A DNA stretch of 64,000 nucleotides from Kiritimatiellia bacterium (GCA_026417735.1 JAOACR010000012.1:1-64000); one strand, 5' to 3'; shown: positions 44,103-52,720, numbered from the stretch's first letter. Made by a program: numbers and translations. Notes: generated from the letters alone by a model not told the origin.

Positions 44103-44131
44103 CTGTCACCCACACCAGGGGGGGCTATATT
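44103..44131 (+). promoter_or_regulatory. Candidate sigma-70 promoter for the spermidine-synthase-like/radical SAM genes
   Basis: CTGTCA (44103-44108) and TATATT (44126-44131) are 17 bp apart, a good sigma-70 match in GC-rich DNA. Transcription would start near 44138. The AAGGAG at 44168-44173 is then within a short leader. The region also has to contain the divergent promoter of the polyferredoxin gene. Confidence 0.5.
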
Positions 44132-44179
44132 GTTGCGCCGGCCCCGTCCACGGCCGAGCCGACGCGGAAGGAGATGACG

Positions 44180-46513
44180 ATGCTTGCGGGCGCGCAGAGC
44201 GGCCGGCGGTGGGCCGTCGGTGCGGTGCTGGCGCTGGGCGCTTGCGGTGTGGCCGGCCAGGTGCTCTTGTGGCGCGAGCTGGTCGCACTGTACCAAGGCA
44301 ACGAGCTCACCACCGGCATCATTCTTGCAAACTGGCTGCTCGCAGAGGCCATCGGCGCCGCGGTCGCTGGCCGGCGCGCCCCGCTCTCCTCGGATGCCAG
44401 CGGCCGTTTCGCACTGCTGAGCGCCGCCTACGCGCTGGGAGTGACCGCCTCGCTGGTCGGCGCCCGCCTGCTGCGACCGGCGGCGGGGCTGGCGCTCGCA
44501 CAGCCGGTCGGAACCGCCTTCACAATGCTCACCTCGCTGGTGTTGCAGGCACCGCCCTCGCTGCTGCACGGCGCTCTGTTCCCGATGGCCGGCCGCCTCT
44601 GCGACGCGCACGGCGCGGCAACCGGCAGCGCGGTCGCAACGCTGTACGTCTGGGAAAGCCTCGGCACGCTGCTCGGCGCGATCGCGGTGAAAATCGCATT
44701 CAGCCTCGGCATCCACGCTGTCGTAATCGTCGCGGCGATCTGGGGCCTCACCGCCATCGTGCTGGCGACCAGCCCACCACCCTCGCCGCACGGCGCCCGC
44801 AGAAGGGCGGTCCGACCGCTGGCGGCCTCCACCTGCGCGGTGGCCGCAATGCTCGCGGCCGGCGCCGCGCCGCTTCACCGATGGCTGCTCGTCGCGCAGT
44901 TCCACCCCTATCCCGTGCTTGCGCACACCACCTCGCCGCTCGCGAACTGGACGGTGCTCGGCAGCAACGGCCAGTACATCTTCGCCGCCGATGGCCAGCC
45001 CGTGCTGCTCAGTCCTGAACCCGATCGGGTGGGTGCCCAAACGACCGCCCATCTCCCGCTCCTCTGGCATCCGGCTCCGCGCCGCGTCGCAGTCATCGGC
45101 GGCGGCCTCGGCGGTCTGTTGGAGGAAATCCTCAAGCACCACGTGGTGGAATCGGTGCACTGCGTTGAGGCCGATGCGGCGCTCGTGAGGCTCTACCGCC
45201 GGTTCTGCGCAGAAGCCGCCCGCAGCGAACTGGACGACCTGCGCGTTCGCATGATCACCGGCGACGGCCGGCGCCTGCTCAGGCGCCTGCCCGAAAGCCT
45301 CGACCTGATCTGGGTCGGCGTTGGTGAGCCGGTGACGCTCCAGCAGAACCGCTACTTCACCACCGAGTTCTTCGCGGAGGTCCGCCGCCGGCTGGCGCCG
45401 GACGGCATCATGGTACTGTCGTTGCCGGGGCGCATCGCGCTGGTCACCGAGGAGCAGCAACGGCTGCACGCCTGCATGTACGAATCGCTGCGGCGCACAA
45501 TGCAAAACGTCCGCGTGCTGCCGGGCGAGGGCCACTTTCTGTATCTGGCCAGTCCGGAACGGGACCTCTCCGAGTTTTCCGAGCACGATTGGCGCCGCCG
45601 CCGCGACGAGCGCGGGCTGCAGAGCAACGTTCCACTGATCTGGCCGTTGGTGCAGCGGCTGCACCCTGGCTGGACGGAGTGGTTCGCCCGGGAATACCTC
45701 GCCCGGCCGGCGGCGCCCAACCGCGATCTGCATCCGCGCGCGCTGTTTCACGCGCTGGCCGATCGCCAGGCCGTCCACGAACCGCGCCTCGCCGCCCTGC
45801 TCGGCCTGCTGCACCGGCGGGCGGAGGCGGTGGCCACCGTCGGCACAGCGGTGGTCGTGTTGGCGGCAGTGGTCGCGACACTTCGGCGGCGCCGGCACGC
45901 TGCGGCGGCACCGCCGGCGGTGGCGGTCGCAACGACCGGCATGGCCGGCATGATGTGGGATCTGGTCGTGATTGTCGCGTTTCAGTCCGCGCTGGGACAC
46001 GTTCAAACATGGATCGGCCTGCTGATGGCCGCCTACATGCTCGGCGCCGCCGGCGCGGCCGCGATCATGGGAGCCCGAGCGGCCAGGACGCGCCATCTGC
46101 GACGGGCACTGGGCTGGAGCGACGCCGCGCTCGCTGTCGCCTGCGCGATGCTGCCGTCGGGCCTGGCCGCAGCAACGCGACTGTCGACCGTCGCGCCGGG
46201 CGCCGCGATTGCGCTCTTCCTGGCGCTGAACCTCGCCGGCGGCGCGCTCTCGGGCGCGCTCTTTCCGCTCGCCGCCGCCTGGCGCAGCGCACACGGCGAA
46301 GAGACCGGCCGAACTGCCGGCGCCCTGCAGGCGGCCGACCTCGCGGGCGGATGGTCCGCGGGGCTGCTCGGCGCCGTGCTCGTGCTGCCGCTGGCCGGCG
46401 TCGGCGGTGCTTGCGTGATCACTGCTGCGCTGAAGCTCTTGAGCCTGTTCTGGACCGCGTGTACGTTGAGCGTGGAGCCCGTGCGCGCAGGGAGCGGCAA
46501 TGAGTGCGGCTGA
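44180..46513 (+). CDS. Membrane protein with embedded spermidine-synthase-like domain
   Basis: A 777-residue protein: about six or seven membrane helices (residues 1-215), a Rossmann-type domain (about 220-510) and a further set of helices (about 550-770). The Rossmann part follows spermidine synthase, but the GGGDGG loop reads VIGGGLGGLLEEIL and the catalytic D-x-x-D-P region reads WVGVGEPVTLQQNRYFTTEFF. Both key Asp residues are lost, so it is not an ordinary aminopropyltransferase. The ATG at 44180 is chosen since AAGGAG ends 6 bases before it; the ATG at 44174 directly abuts it. Its end overlaps the radical SAM gene by 14 bp. Confidence 0.82.
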   Translation: MLAGAQSGRRWAVGAVLALGACGVAGQVLLWRELVALYQGNELTTGIILANWLLAEAIGAAVAGRRAPLSSDASGRFALLSAAYALGVTASLVGARLLRPAAGLALAQPVGTAFTMLTSLVLQAPPSLLHGALFPMAGRLCDAHGAATGSAVATLYVWESLGTLLGAIAVKIAFSLGIHAVVIVAAIWGLTAIVLATSPPPSPHGARRRAVRPLAASTCAVAAMLAAGAAPLHRWLLVAQFHPYPVLAHTTSPLANWTVLGSNGQYIFAADGQPVLLSPEPDRVGAQTTAHLPLLWHPAPRRVAVIGGGLGGLLEEILKHHVVESVHCVEADAALVRLYRRFCAEAARSELDDLRVRMITGDGRRLLRRLPESLDLIWVGVGEPVTLQQNRYFTTEFFAEVRRRLAPDGIMVLSLPGRIALVTEEQQRLHACMYESLRRTMQNVRVLPGEGHFLYLASPERDLSEFSEHDWRRRRDERGLQSNVPLIWPLVQRLHPGWTEWFAREYLARPAAPNRDLHPRALFHALADRQAVHEPRLAALLGLLHRRAEAVATVGTAVVVLAAVVATLRRRRHAAAAPPAVAVATTGMAGMMWDLVVIVAFQSALGHVQTWIGLLMAAYMLGAAGAAAIMGARAARTRHLRRALGWSDAALAVACAMLPSGLAAATRLSTVAPGAAIALFLALNLAGGALSGALFPLAAAWRSAHGEETGRTAGALQAADLAGGWSAGLLGAVLVLPLAGVGGACVITAALKLLSLFWTACTLSVEPVRAGSGNECG

Positions 46514-47582
46514 AGCCAGCGCGGAACGAGCGATGGGACGACGCCGCTTCGCACAGCTGCTTGGCGGCGGCCTGGCGGGGATAGGCCTGCGGGCCGCCCG
46601 TGCGGACCGGGACACGCCGGCAGCACTCGCGGATGCGGGCCAGACACCCGTACCCGACTGGCCTGCTTACCTTCGTCTCCACCGCACTGGCGAGCTCCGG
46701 CGGCGCGCGGACGAACTGTGGCAGGTGATGAGCCGCTGCCGGCTCTGCCCGCGACGCTGTGGCGCGCGACGCCTCGAGGGCGAACGCGGTTTCTGCCGTT
46801 CGCCGGGCGCCCGTCTAGTGATCGCGGCGCACCACCCGCACTTCGGTGAAGAGCAGCCGCTGGTGGGTCGCCACGGATCGGGCACAATTTTCTTCAGTCA
46901 CTGCAACCTGCGTTGCGTGTTCTGCCAGAACTGGGAAATCAGTCATCTCGGGCGCGGCGCCGAGTGTTCGGTGGGGGACCTTGCCGCGATGATGCTCGAT
47001 CTTCAGCGCCGGGGTTGCCACAACATCAACCTGGTCACACCCACCCACTACCTGCCGCACATCTTGAAGGCGCTGGACATCGCCGCCGCGCGGGGCCTGC
47101 AAATCCCGCTGGTCTACAACACCTGCGGCTGGGAACAAATGGAAACCGTCCGTCGGCTCGACGGCATCGTCGACATCTACTTGCCGGACATCAAATACGC
47201 GGAGAGCCGCACCGCGATCCGCTATTCCGCCGGCGCCGCCTCTTACCCCGAAATCACGCAGGCGGCGGTGCTCGAAATGCACCGGCAAGTCGGTATCGCG
47301 CGTGTGCCCGCCGATGGCGTGATGCGGCGAGGTTTGATGATCCGGCATCTCGTGATGCCGAACCACGTCCGCGAGTCTCTGCAGATCCTCGAGTGGATCG
47401 CCGCGAACCTACCGAAGGACACCTACGTGAACATCATGGCGCAGTACCATCCGTGCTACCGCGCGTTTCATCATCCCGAGATCGCGCGGCGCGTCACCCT
47501 GGAGGAGTACCGGCGGGTGGTCGAGCGCGCGGTCGAGCTGGGATTGACGAACCTCGACTCGCGTGTCGCGGCGCGCGTGTAG
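46500..47582 (+). CDS. Radical SAM protein, PflA-like (COG1313 type), with Tat-like N-terminus
   Basis: A 360-residue radical SAM protein. The SAM-cluster motif is C135-NLR-C139-VF-C142, followed by QNWEIS. Before it is a second Cys set, C80-RL-C83-PRR-C87 and C99, typical of the pyruvate-formate-lyase-activase-like COG1313 group. The N-terminal GRRRFAQLLGGGLAGIGLRAARA looks like a Tat signal, unusual for a radical SAM enzyme, which needs a reductant and SAM. It is translated together with the spermidine-synthase-like protein. The target is unknown; a modification of a protein or small molecule coupled to the adjacent membrane Fe-S protein is inferred. Confidence 0.85.
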   Translation: MSAAEASAERAMGRRRFAQLLGGGLAGIGLRAARADRDTPAALADAGQTPVPDWPAYLRLHRTGELRRRADELWQVMSRCRLCPRRCGARRLEGERGFCRSPGARLVIAAHHPHFGEEQPLVGRHGSGTIFFSHCNLRCVFCQNWEISHLGRGAECSVGDLAAMMLDLQRRGCHNINLVTPTHYLPHILKALDIAAARGLQIPLVYNTCGWEQMETVRRLDGIVDIYLPDIKYAESRTAIRYSAGAASYPEITQAAVLEMHRQVGIARVPADGVMRRGLMIRHLVMPNHVRESLQILEWIAANLPKDTYVNIMAQYHPCYRAFHHPEIARRVTLEEYRRVVERAVELGLTNLDSRVAARV

Positions 47583-47593
47583 ACCGCCGCCCT

Positions 47594-48688
47594 TTAGAGC
47601 AGCTCCCCGAAGCCCTCCGCCGCCAGCCGCTGATGCAGTCGCTTGATCTCTTCCGCCCGGTCCGCCGCGCAGACCAGCGTGGCACCGGGCGTATGCACGA
47701 TCACCACGCGCTCCAGACCGATCGCGGCGACCAGATGCTGCGGATCCTCTGAGACCACCAGCGAGTCCCGCACGTCCAGCAGCAGCGTACGCGCGCCGAT
47801 CTGCGCGTTGCGGTCTGCGTCTTTCGCCGCCACCGCCGCCAGTGCCGGCCATGACCCCACGTCCGTCCAGTCGGCGTCGAGCGGGCAGGCCGCCACCGTG
47901 AACGCGGAGTCCCGGGAGGCCGGCTCCATCACCGCGTAGTCGACGCTGATCGGCCGCAGTGCCGCGTATTCTCGCTCCAGCACCGCTGTACGGTCGGCAG
48001 ACGTCCAGGCGGCGGCGATCCGGTCGAGCGCCGTTGCGCTCTCGGGGCGGTAGCGTGCGATCGCCTGCTGGATCACCGACGCGCGCCAGACGAACATTCC
48101 GCTGTTCCACAGAAACCGGTCCGGCCCAGCCGCTACGAACTCCCGCGCCAGCTCCGCGGGCGGTTTTTCCCGGAACCGCACCACGCGCCGCACCGCCCCG
48201 CCGATCGGTTCACCCAGCTCGAGGTAACCGTACGCGGTGCTCGGCCCTCGTGGCCGCACGCCGAGCGTCACCAGCGCCCGCGGCACGCTCTCCGCAGTTT
48301 CAAACGCCGTTTGCACCGCTGCGCGGAAACGCTCCTGGGGCTCGATCAGATGATCCGCGGTGAACACGCCCACCACCGCATCGGGATCCGCGAGCGCAAT
48401 CACTTGCGCACCCAAACCGACCGCGTGCAGCGTGTCGCGCCCGCACGGCTCACCGAGATAGCGCTCTGCGCCCAGCGTGGGCAGCACGCGGCGCACCACC
48501 GCCTCGTGCTCGCGGGCCGCACAGACCCAGCGCCGCTCCGCCGGCACCAGACCCTCCAGCCGCTCAAAAGCTAGCTCCAGCAGGCTCCGGCCGCGAACCA
48601 GCGGCAGCAGCTGTTTCGGCCGGCCACGCCGGCTCATCGGCCACAACCTGGTGCCGGCGCCCCCGGCCATGATCATCGCGTGACGCAT
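47594..48688 (-). CDS. Mannose-1-phosphate guanylyltransferase-like nucleotidyltransferase
   Basis: A 364-residue enzyme with the nucleotide-binding motif MIMAGGAGTRLWPMSRRGRPKQLLPL and the family blocks EPCGRDTLHAVGLG, VGVFTADHLI and FLWNSGMFVWR. It makes GDP-mannose, or GDP of a related sugar, from the 1-phosphate. The C-terminal isomerase domain of bifunctional ManC proteins is absent. It is the third gene of a minus-strand unit with an epimerase and a GHMP-like kinase, so it likely supplies an activated sugar for surface glycans. GGAGA precedes the ATG. Confidence 0.88.
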   Translation of the reverse strand: MRHAMIMAGGAGTRLWPMSRRGRPKQLLPLVRGRSLLELAFERLEGLVPAERRWVCAAREHEAVVRRVLPTLGAERYLGEPCGRDTLHAVGLGAQVIALADPDAVVGVFTADHLIEPQERFRAAVQTAFETAESVPRALVTLGVRPRGPSTAYGYLELGEPIGGAVRRVVRFREKPPAELAREFVAAGPDRFLWNSGMFVWRASVIQQAIARYRPESATALDRIAAAWTSADRTAVLEREYAALRPISVDYAVMEPASRDSAFTVAACPLDADWTDVGSWPALAAVAAKDADRNAQIGARTLLLDVRDSLVVSEDPQHLVAAIGLERVVIVHTPGATLVCAADRAEEIKRLHQRLAAEGFGELL

Positions 48689-48727
48689 CGCCCCTGTCTC
48701 CTTCGCCGGGCCCCGGCTCCCCCCCGC

Positions 48728-49519
48728 TCATGCCGCCCGGCCCCGCCGGATCGCGATTCGCGCACCGCCGGGCACCGGCGAGGCCGACACCACCAGCAGA
48801 TAGCCGCCACCACACCCCGAATACATCGCGCCCGGATAGCGCTGCTGATAGAAACCCAATAGCGTCTCCAGGTCCACGGTGAGCGCGGGATGCCGCACCG
48901 TGTGGGGCAACAGCGCCGCCCAGCAGCGCATGCACTCGTTCAGCGAGGCCCCCAACGCCTCCAAGTCGCGCCGCCGGATCGCCTCAAAACATGCCGCCCC
49001 GCTGCGGCCGAGCCGCAAAATCCACTCCGGATCCAGCCGGCGCTCGCCCAGCGGATGGTACCCCGCCGGCCGCGGTGCCACCGGCACCAGATACAGAACG
49101 CGTTCCAGCCAGTCCTCCACCTCGGGATCGTCCAGCCGCTCGACGCGGGCCGGAAACACCCCGCGATGCACCTGCACGTCGTAGTCCAGCCGGTTGATGC
49201 CCGGATACACCAGCCCGATCATGTCCTGCGACCCGGACGGATCGGCCCGCCCTCGGTTCTCCACTTCGTAGAGCGTGCGGACGAGCTGCTCCGGCGGCAG
49301 CGCCGGCACACCCTCCGGCCACAGCTGCATCGCCACGCGGCGCGTGCCGGTCGCCAGTCCCGACCGCTCCATGTAAGGGGCGACGGGCTCGATGCTGACC
49401 ACCACCATCGAGCCGACGCGCGCGGGATTCAGCGCAGAAACGAAAGGCTGGTCAATCCACCCGCCCGCCAGCGCGACGCGATATGGCCAGCATCCCCACG
49501 GCGGCGGTTCAGCGCTCAC
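48728..49519 (-). CDS. GHMP-kinase-like sugar kinase, divergent
   Basis: A 263-residue protein starting at a GTG that overlaps the epimerase stop (GTGA). YRVALAGGWIDQPFVS matches the substrate-binding start of GHMP sugar kinases such as HddA (R-I-S-F-A-G-G-G-T-D-x-P), and YSGCGGGYLLVV near the end matches the C-terminal glycine motif. The usual ATP loop (G-L-G-S-S-S/A) is not evident; the matching place reads ADPSGSQDMIGLV. It is shorter than HddA (about 340). It may act on a heptose or another sugar in the same pathway as its neighbours; activity as a kinase is uncertain. Confidence 0.65.
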   Translation of the reverse strand: MSAEPPPWGCWPYRVALAGGWIDQPFVSALNPARVGSMVVVSIEPVAPYMERSGLATGTRRVAMQLWPEGVPALPPEQLVRTLYEVENRGRADPSGSQDMIGLVYPGINRLDYDVQVHRGVFPARVERLDDPEVEDWLERVLYLVPVAPRPAGYHPLGERRLDPEWILRLGRSGAACFEAIRRRDLEALGASLNECMRCWAALLPHTVRHPALTVDLETLLGFYQQRYPGAMYSGCGGGYLLVVSASPVPGGARIAIRRGRAA

Positions 49520-50574
49520 GGCAAATCCCGCACCGTCGGCCGCCCGGCCCGCCGATCGCGCCACTGCTGCTCGATCCAGCGGAACGTCGGCACCAGCCCT
49601 TCGCGCAGCGGCGTCGAGGGTTCCCAGCCGAGCACCCGCCGAATGAACGTGTTGTCGCTGTTGCGGCCCGCCACCCCTCGGGGCGCGGTCAAATCGTACT
49701 GCCGCACAAGTTTCACGCCCGCAATCTCCTCGACCATGCTCACCAGGTCGTTGATCGACACCAGCTCGCTCGAGCCCAGATTGATCGGCGTCGCGATCAG
49801 CTCGTCGCAGTGCATGATCCGATCGATGCCGTACACACAGTCGTCAATGTACATGAAGCTGCGCGTTTGGCGGCCATCGCCCCAGATCGTGATCTGCCCG
49901 TCGCCACGTTCCCGCGCCTCGATCACCTTCCGACAAATCGCCGCCGGCGCCTTCTCGCGGCCCCCATCCCAGGTGCCCCAGGGACCGTACACATTGTGAA
50001 ACCGCGCGATGAAGGTCTTCAGACCGCGCTCCGCAGTGTACTCCTGGCAGAGCATCTCCGAGTACAGCTTCTCCCACCCGTACCCGCGCTCCGCCATCGC
50101 CGGGTACGCGTCCGACTCTTTCAGCGCACGGACGTTCGGGTCCTGCTGCAGCTGCGTGTTGTACGCACAGGCGGAGGAGGAGAAAAAGTACCGCTCCACA
50201 CCCGCGCGGTACGACGCCTCGAGCATGTGGACGGAGATCAAGACGCTCCGCATGCACTCGATCCGAAAGCGTTCAATGAACCCCATCCCGCCCATGTCCG
50301 CCGCTAGGTTGTAGACCTCGACTGCCCCTTCGCACACACGCCGACAGGCCTCGGGCTCGGTCAGGTCGAGGCACAACGATTCCACCTCCGGCACTCGCTG
50401 GTACCACAACGGCAATGGCTTGCGGTCCACCGCGCGGATCCGCCGAAACCCTTGCCGGTGGAAGTAGCGGGTCAGCGCCCCGCCAATGAAACCACCCGCG
50501 CCGGTGATCACGATGAGGTCCGTGTCGCGCCGGCGCATTGCGGCGGCCGTTCCCTTCGGGCTGTCCTCGTTCAT
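49516..50574 (-). CDS. NAD-dependent sugar epimerase, GDP-mannose 3,5-epimerase-like
   Basis: A 352-residue extended short-chain dehydrogenase. The NAD loop is VITGAGGFIGGALTRYF, and SSSACAYN provides the Ser; the catalytic Tyr-x-x-x-Lys is GYGWEKLYSEM. FHNVYGPWGTWDGGREKAPAA is typical of GDP-mannose 3,5-epimerase and its relatives. It heads the operon with the GHMP-like kinase and ManC. GGGGAGG is 8 bases before the ATG at 50574, so the frame from 50772 is not used. The product probably feeds LPS or capsule assembly. Confidence 0.87.
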   Translation of the reverse strand: MNEDSPKGTAAAMRRRDTDLIVITGAGGFIGGALTRYFHRQGFRRIRAVDRKPLPLWYQRVPEVESLCLDLTEPEACRRVCEGAVEVYNLAADMGGMGFIERFRIECMRSVLISVHMLEASYRAGVERYFFSSSACAYNTQLQQDPNVRALKESDAYPAMAERGYGWEKLYSEMLCQEYTAERGLKTFIARFHNVYGPWGTWDGGREKAPAAICRKVIEARERGDGQITIWGDGRQTRSFMYIDDCVYGIDRIMHCDELIATPINLGSSELVSINDLVSMVEEIAGVKLVRQYDLTAPRGVAGRNSDNTFIRRVLGWEPSTPLREGLVPTFRWIEQQWRDRRAGRPTVRDLP

Positions 50575-50715
50575 CGTCAACCTCCCCGCGGCCGGCGCCC
50601 AGGCGCCCCTCACGGCCGCGTGCACGCCCATCGTAGCCAACCGCTCGCCACCGTGCGAGGCATGCGCGGTATGTGGCCACATCCACGGAGGAACCCCCGC
50701 GGTGTTGCGCAGCAC

Positions 50716-50744
50716 TTGCAAATCCGAGTGAAGAGGCTTAGGGT
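50716..50744 (+). promoter_or_regulatory. Sigma-70-type promoter of the outer-membrane protein gene
   Basis: TTGCAA (50716-50721) and TAGGGT (50739-50744) are separated by exactly 17 bp. The predicted start is near 50751, leaving about 55 bases of leader with GGGAGG close to the ATG at 50806. Confidence 0.5.
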
Positions 50745-50805
50745 GCAGATTGATGGCTCGCCCGGAGGTCATGGGGGCCTTCGGAGCAGCCCGGGAGGTA
50801 GTCCG

Positions 50806-51378
50806 ATGAACAAGTGGATCGCAATTGCGCTGGCAACAGCGTTAGCTGCGCCCGCCATGGCGGGTGGAGGGTTCGCCGTGTATGGCACCTATGCGGACAT
50901 GAAGGACTTCGACGATGCCGCCTATGGCGGTGGCCTGAAGCTTCAGGCGGATGTGGTCGAGCAGTGGCTCGGCGTCGAGTTGCGCGTGCAGGGACTGACC
51001 GGCTACGGCGGCGATGACCCCGCCACCGAGGATTCCCGGCTGGTCTCCGGAGAAGCCAACCTGAGACTGATGCTGCCGGTCGGCGATGTGCTCCGCCTCT
51101 ACATCGGTGCGGGTGCCGGTTACTATGTGTTCCCCGAGTACGAAAGTAAGGCGGCGATCGGCGAAAGCCTCGAGCCGGACATTGACCCCGAGGACGTGTG
51201 GGGATATTTCGGCGTCGCGGGCGTCGAGTGGACGTTCTCGCCCAGCGTCGGCCTGTTCGCAGAGGCGAAATACCAGGTGGGTGAGGTCGAGAAGGTCAAG
51301 ATCGACGATGTCGAGGTCGACGAAGGCGGCGACTTCAGCGGCCTGGGAGTGAATGCCGGCATCCTGTTCCGATTCTGA
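50806..51378 (+). CDS. Small outer-membrane beta-barrel protein
   Basis: A 190-residue protein with signal peptide (MNKWIAIALATALAAPAMA) and alternating amphipathic beta strands (FAVYGTYADM, LGVELRVQGLTGYG, LRLYIGAGAGYYVF, VGLFAEAKYQVGEVEKV), ending GILFRF with the terminal Phe of BamA substrates. Composition is acidic and the gene is somewhat less GC-rich than its neighbours, as expected of a strongly expressed surface protein. It has its own promoter and a very strong terminator, so it is a single-gene transcript. Function (porin or structural barrel) is unknown. Confidence 0.8.
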   Translation: MNKWIAIALATALAAPAMAGGGFAVYGTYADMKDFDDAAYGGGLKLQADVVEQWLGVELRVQGLTGYGGDDPATEDSRLVSGEANLRLMLPVGDVLRLYIGAGAGYYVFPEYESKAAIGESLEPDIDPEDVWGYFGVAGVEWTFSPSVGLFAEAKYQVGEVEKVKIDDVEVDEGGDFSGLGVNAGILFRF

Positions 51379-51396
51379 GACGAACGGCCGGAAGTG

Positions 51397-51430
51397 GAAC
51401 GACCCCGGGCGCGCCCGGGGTCGTTCGTTT
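51397..51430 (+). terminator. Rho-independent terminator after the outer-membrane protein gene
   Basis: A perfect 14-bp stem (GAACGACCCCGGGC at 51397-51410 pairing with 51413-51426) with a minimal GC loop, followed by GTTTTC. It lies 19 bp after the stop codon. It is the strongest hairpin I see in the window. Confidence 0.88.
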
Positions 51431-51462
51431 TCGGAAAGGTCGGTGGTGGGAAGACGCAGCCG

Positions 51463-51837
51463 ATGAGTCGCCGCTCACTTGGGGCTTCGTTCCGCGATGC
51501 GATGCGCGGACTGATCGCGTGGGTCCGCCACGACGCGCACGGGCGGATCGTCGCGGTCTCCGCGCTCGCGGTGATCATCGCCGGTGCGCTGGTACGGCTG
51601 GACCCTCGCGAATGGGCACTGGCGCTCGGTGCCGTGGGGTTGGTGGGCGCGGCCGAAGCGTTGAACTCCGCGCTCGAGACGCTCGCGGACGCGCTGCATC
51701 CTGGCGAGCATGCCGGCATCGGCCGGGCGAAAGACGTCGCGGCGGGCGCGGTGCTGCTGGCGATACTGGTGGCCGCCGCGATCGGCGCACTGGTGTTTCT
51801 GCCCCGGTTGCTCGGCTGGTGGCGCGCCGGCGGCTGA
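51463..51837 (+). CDS. dgkA: Diacylglycerol kinase-family membrane protein
   Basis: A 124-residue DgkA-type kinase with three membrane helices (IVAVSALAVIIAGALV, WALALGAVGLVGAAE and AGAVLLAILVAAAIGALVFL). The active-site signature is EALNSALETLADALHPGEHAGIGRAKD, matching E-x-x-N-T-A-[IV]-E-x-x-x-D ... K-D. It phosphorylates diacylglycerol or undecaprenol at the inner membrane. The ATG at 51463 is used, since the longer frame from 51394 runs through the terminator hairpin. It converges with the lipoprotein gene, 9 bp apart. Confidence 0.88.
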   Translation: MSRRSLGASFRDAMRGLIAWVRHDAHGRIVAVSALAVIIAGALVRLDPREWALALGAVGLVGAAEALNSALETLADALHPGEHAGIGRAKDVAAGAVLLAILVAAAIGALVFLPRLLGWWRAGG

Positions 51838-51846
51838 GCGCGAAAC

Positions 51847-52623
51847 TCAGCGCGGCGGTCCGCGGCGGCGATCGTCGTCGCCACCGCCCCGGCGCATGAA
51901 GAAACCGGGGCCGCCCTCGCCGCCGGCCATCGCGTCGAGCATACGCAACAGATTGAAGGGCTGATTGCGGTAGGCGGTGATCTGCTCCGGTGTGAGGACC
52001 TGCGCGAGCGCGGTCTCGTACTTCGTCTTCAACTCCTGAGCCGCCTGCCGGATCGCGGCGGGATCGGGCATCTGCCCACTTTCCCGCGCTTGGGCCATCA
52101 TCGTCTCAATCTCCGACCGAATCGCCTGGTTCACCGCCCGCATTTGTTCCTTTTGAGCCTCGTTCAGCTTCAGTTCTTGCGCGGTGCGGTTCCAGCGCTC
52201 CTCCTCAAACTGTGCCCTCCGCTGCTCGCGTTCCAGACGTTCTCTCTCCCGACGCGCCTCCTCCTCCGCCCGGCGCTGCGCCTCAACGGCCGCCAGCGTT
52301 TCCATCACCGTCTCCCGAACCATCCGGTCCACCTGGGCCTTGTCGCCAAGTTTCGCTTCCACCCGCGCATACACGGTGGTCTGGATCATGGAGTCCAGTT
52401 CCACCCGCAACATGTCCTGCACGGTCGCTTTCAGCTCGGTGGTGCGCTCCGCCCGCATCGTCTCAATCTCGGCCTGCAACTCGCCGACACGGCGCTCCAG
52501 CTTCGCGACCAGCGCCCGCAGTTCCTCCCGCTCCGCGATCGCCTCCGGTGTCTCCCGCCCTGCACAACCCGCCAGCAGAGCCAACACGCCCACCCACCCC
52601 GCCCAATTTCGCCGAAGTGTCAT
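51847..52623 (-). CDS. Coiled-coil lipoprotein
   Basis: A 258-residue lipoprotein: signal MTLRRNWAGWVGVLALLAGC with lipobox LLAGC, a long coiled coil (about residues 30-170, heptads of Glu, Arg, Leu and Gln), a segment similar to Spy/CpxP-type LTPEQ proteins (ALAQVLTPEQITAYRNQ) and a Gly/Arg/Asp-rich tail. No enzyme domain. It may be an envelope-stress or structural lipoprotein. GGAGG is 9 bases before the ATG at 52623. Confidence 0.72.
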   Translation of the reverse strand: MTLRRNWAGWVGVLALLAGCAGRETPEAIAEREELRALVAKLERRVGELQAEIETMRAERTTELKATVQDMLRVELDSMIQTTVYARVEAKLGDKAQVDRMVRETVMETLAAVEAQRRAEEEARRERERLEREQRRAQFEEERWNRTAQELKLNEAQKEQMRAVNQAIRSEIETMMAQARESGQMPDPAAIRQAAQELKTKYETALAQVLTPEQITAYRNQPFNLLRMLDAMAGGEGGPGFFMRRGGGDDDRRRGPPR

Positions 52624-52720
52624 CGCGACAACCTCCATGCGCAGCTCGTGGCGCGCCCTCGCCGCGCGACCGCGGCCACCGCTCATTTATATCGCCGGTC
52701 GCCGCCGGTGACCAGCGCAA

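Noticed and set aside
44024-46615. An 863-codon minus-strand open frame
   Set aside because: Antisense to the spermidine-synthase-like gene; low-complexity composition without motifs, while the plus frame has clear membrane helices and family blocks.
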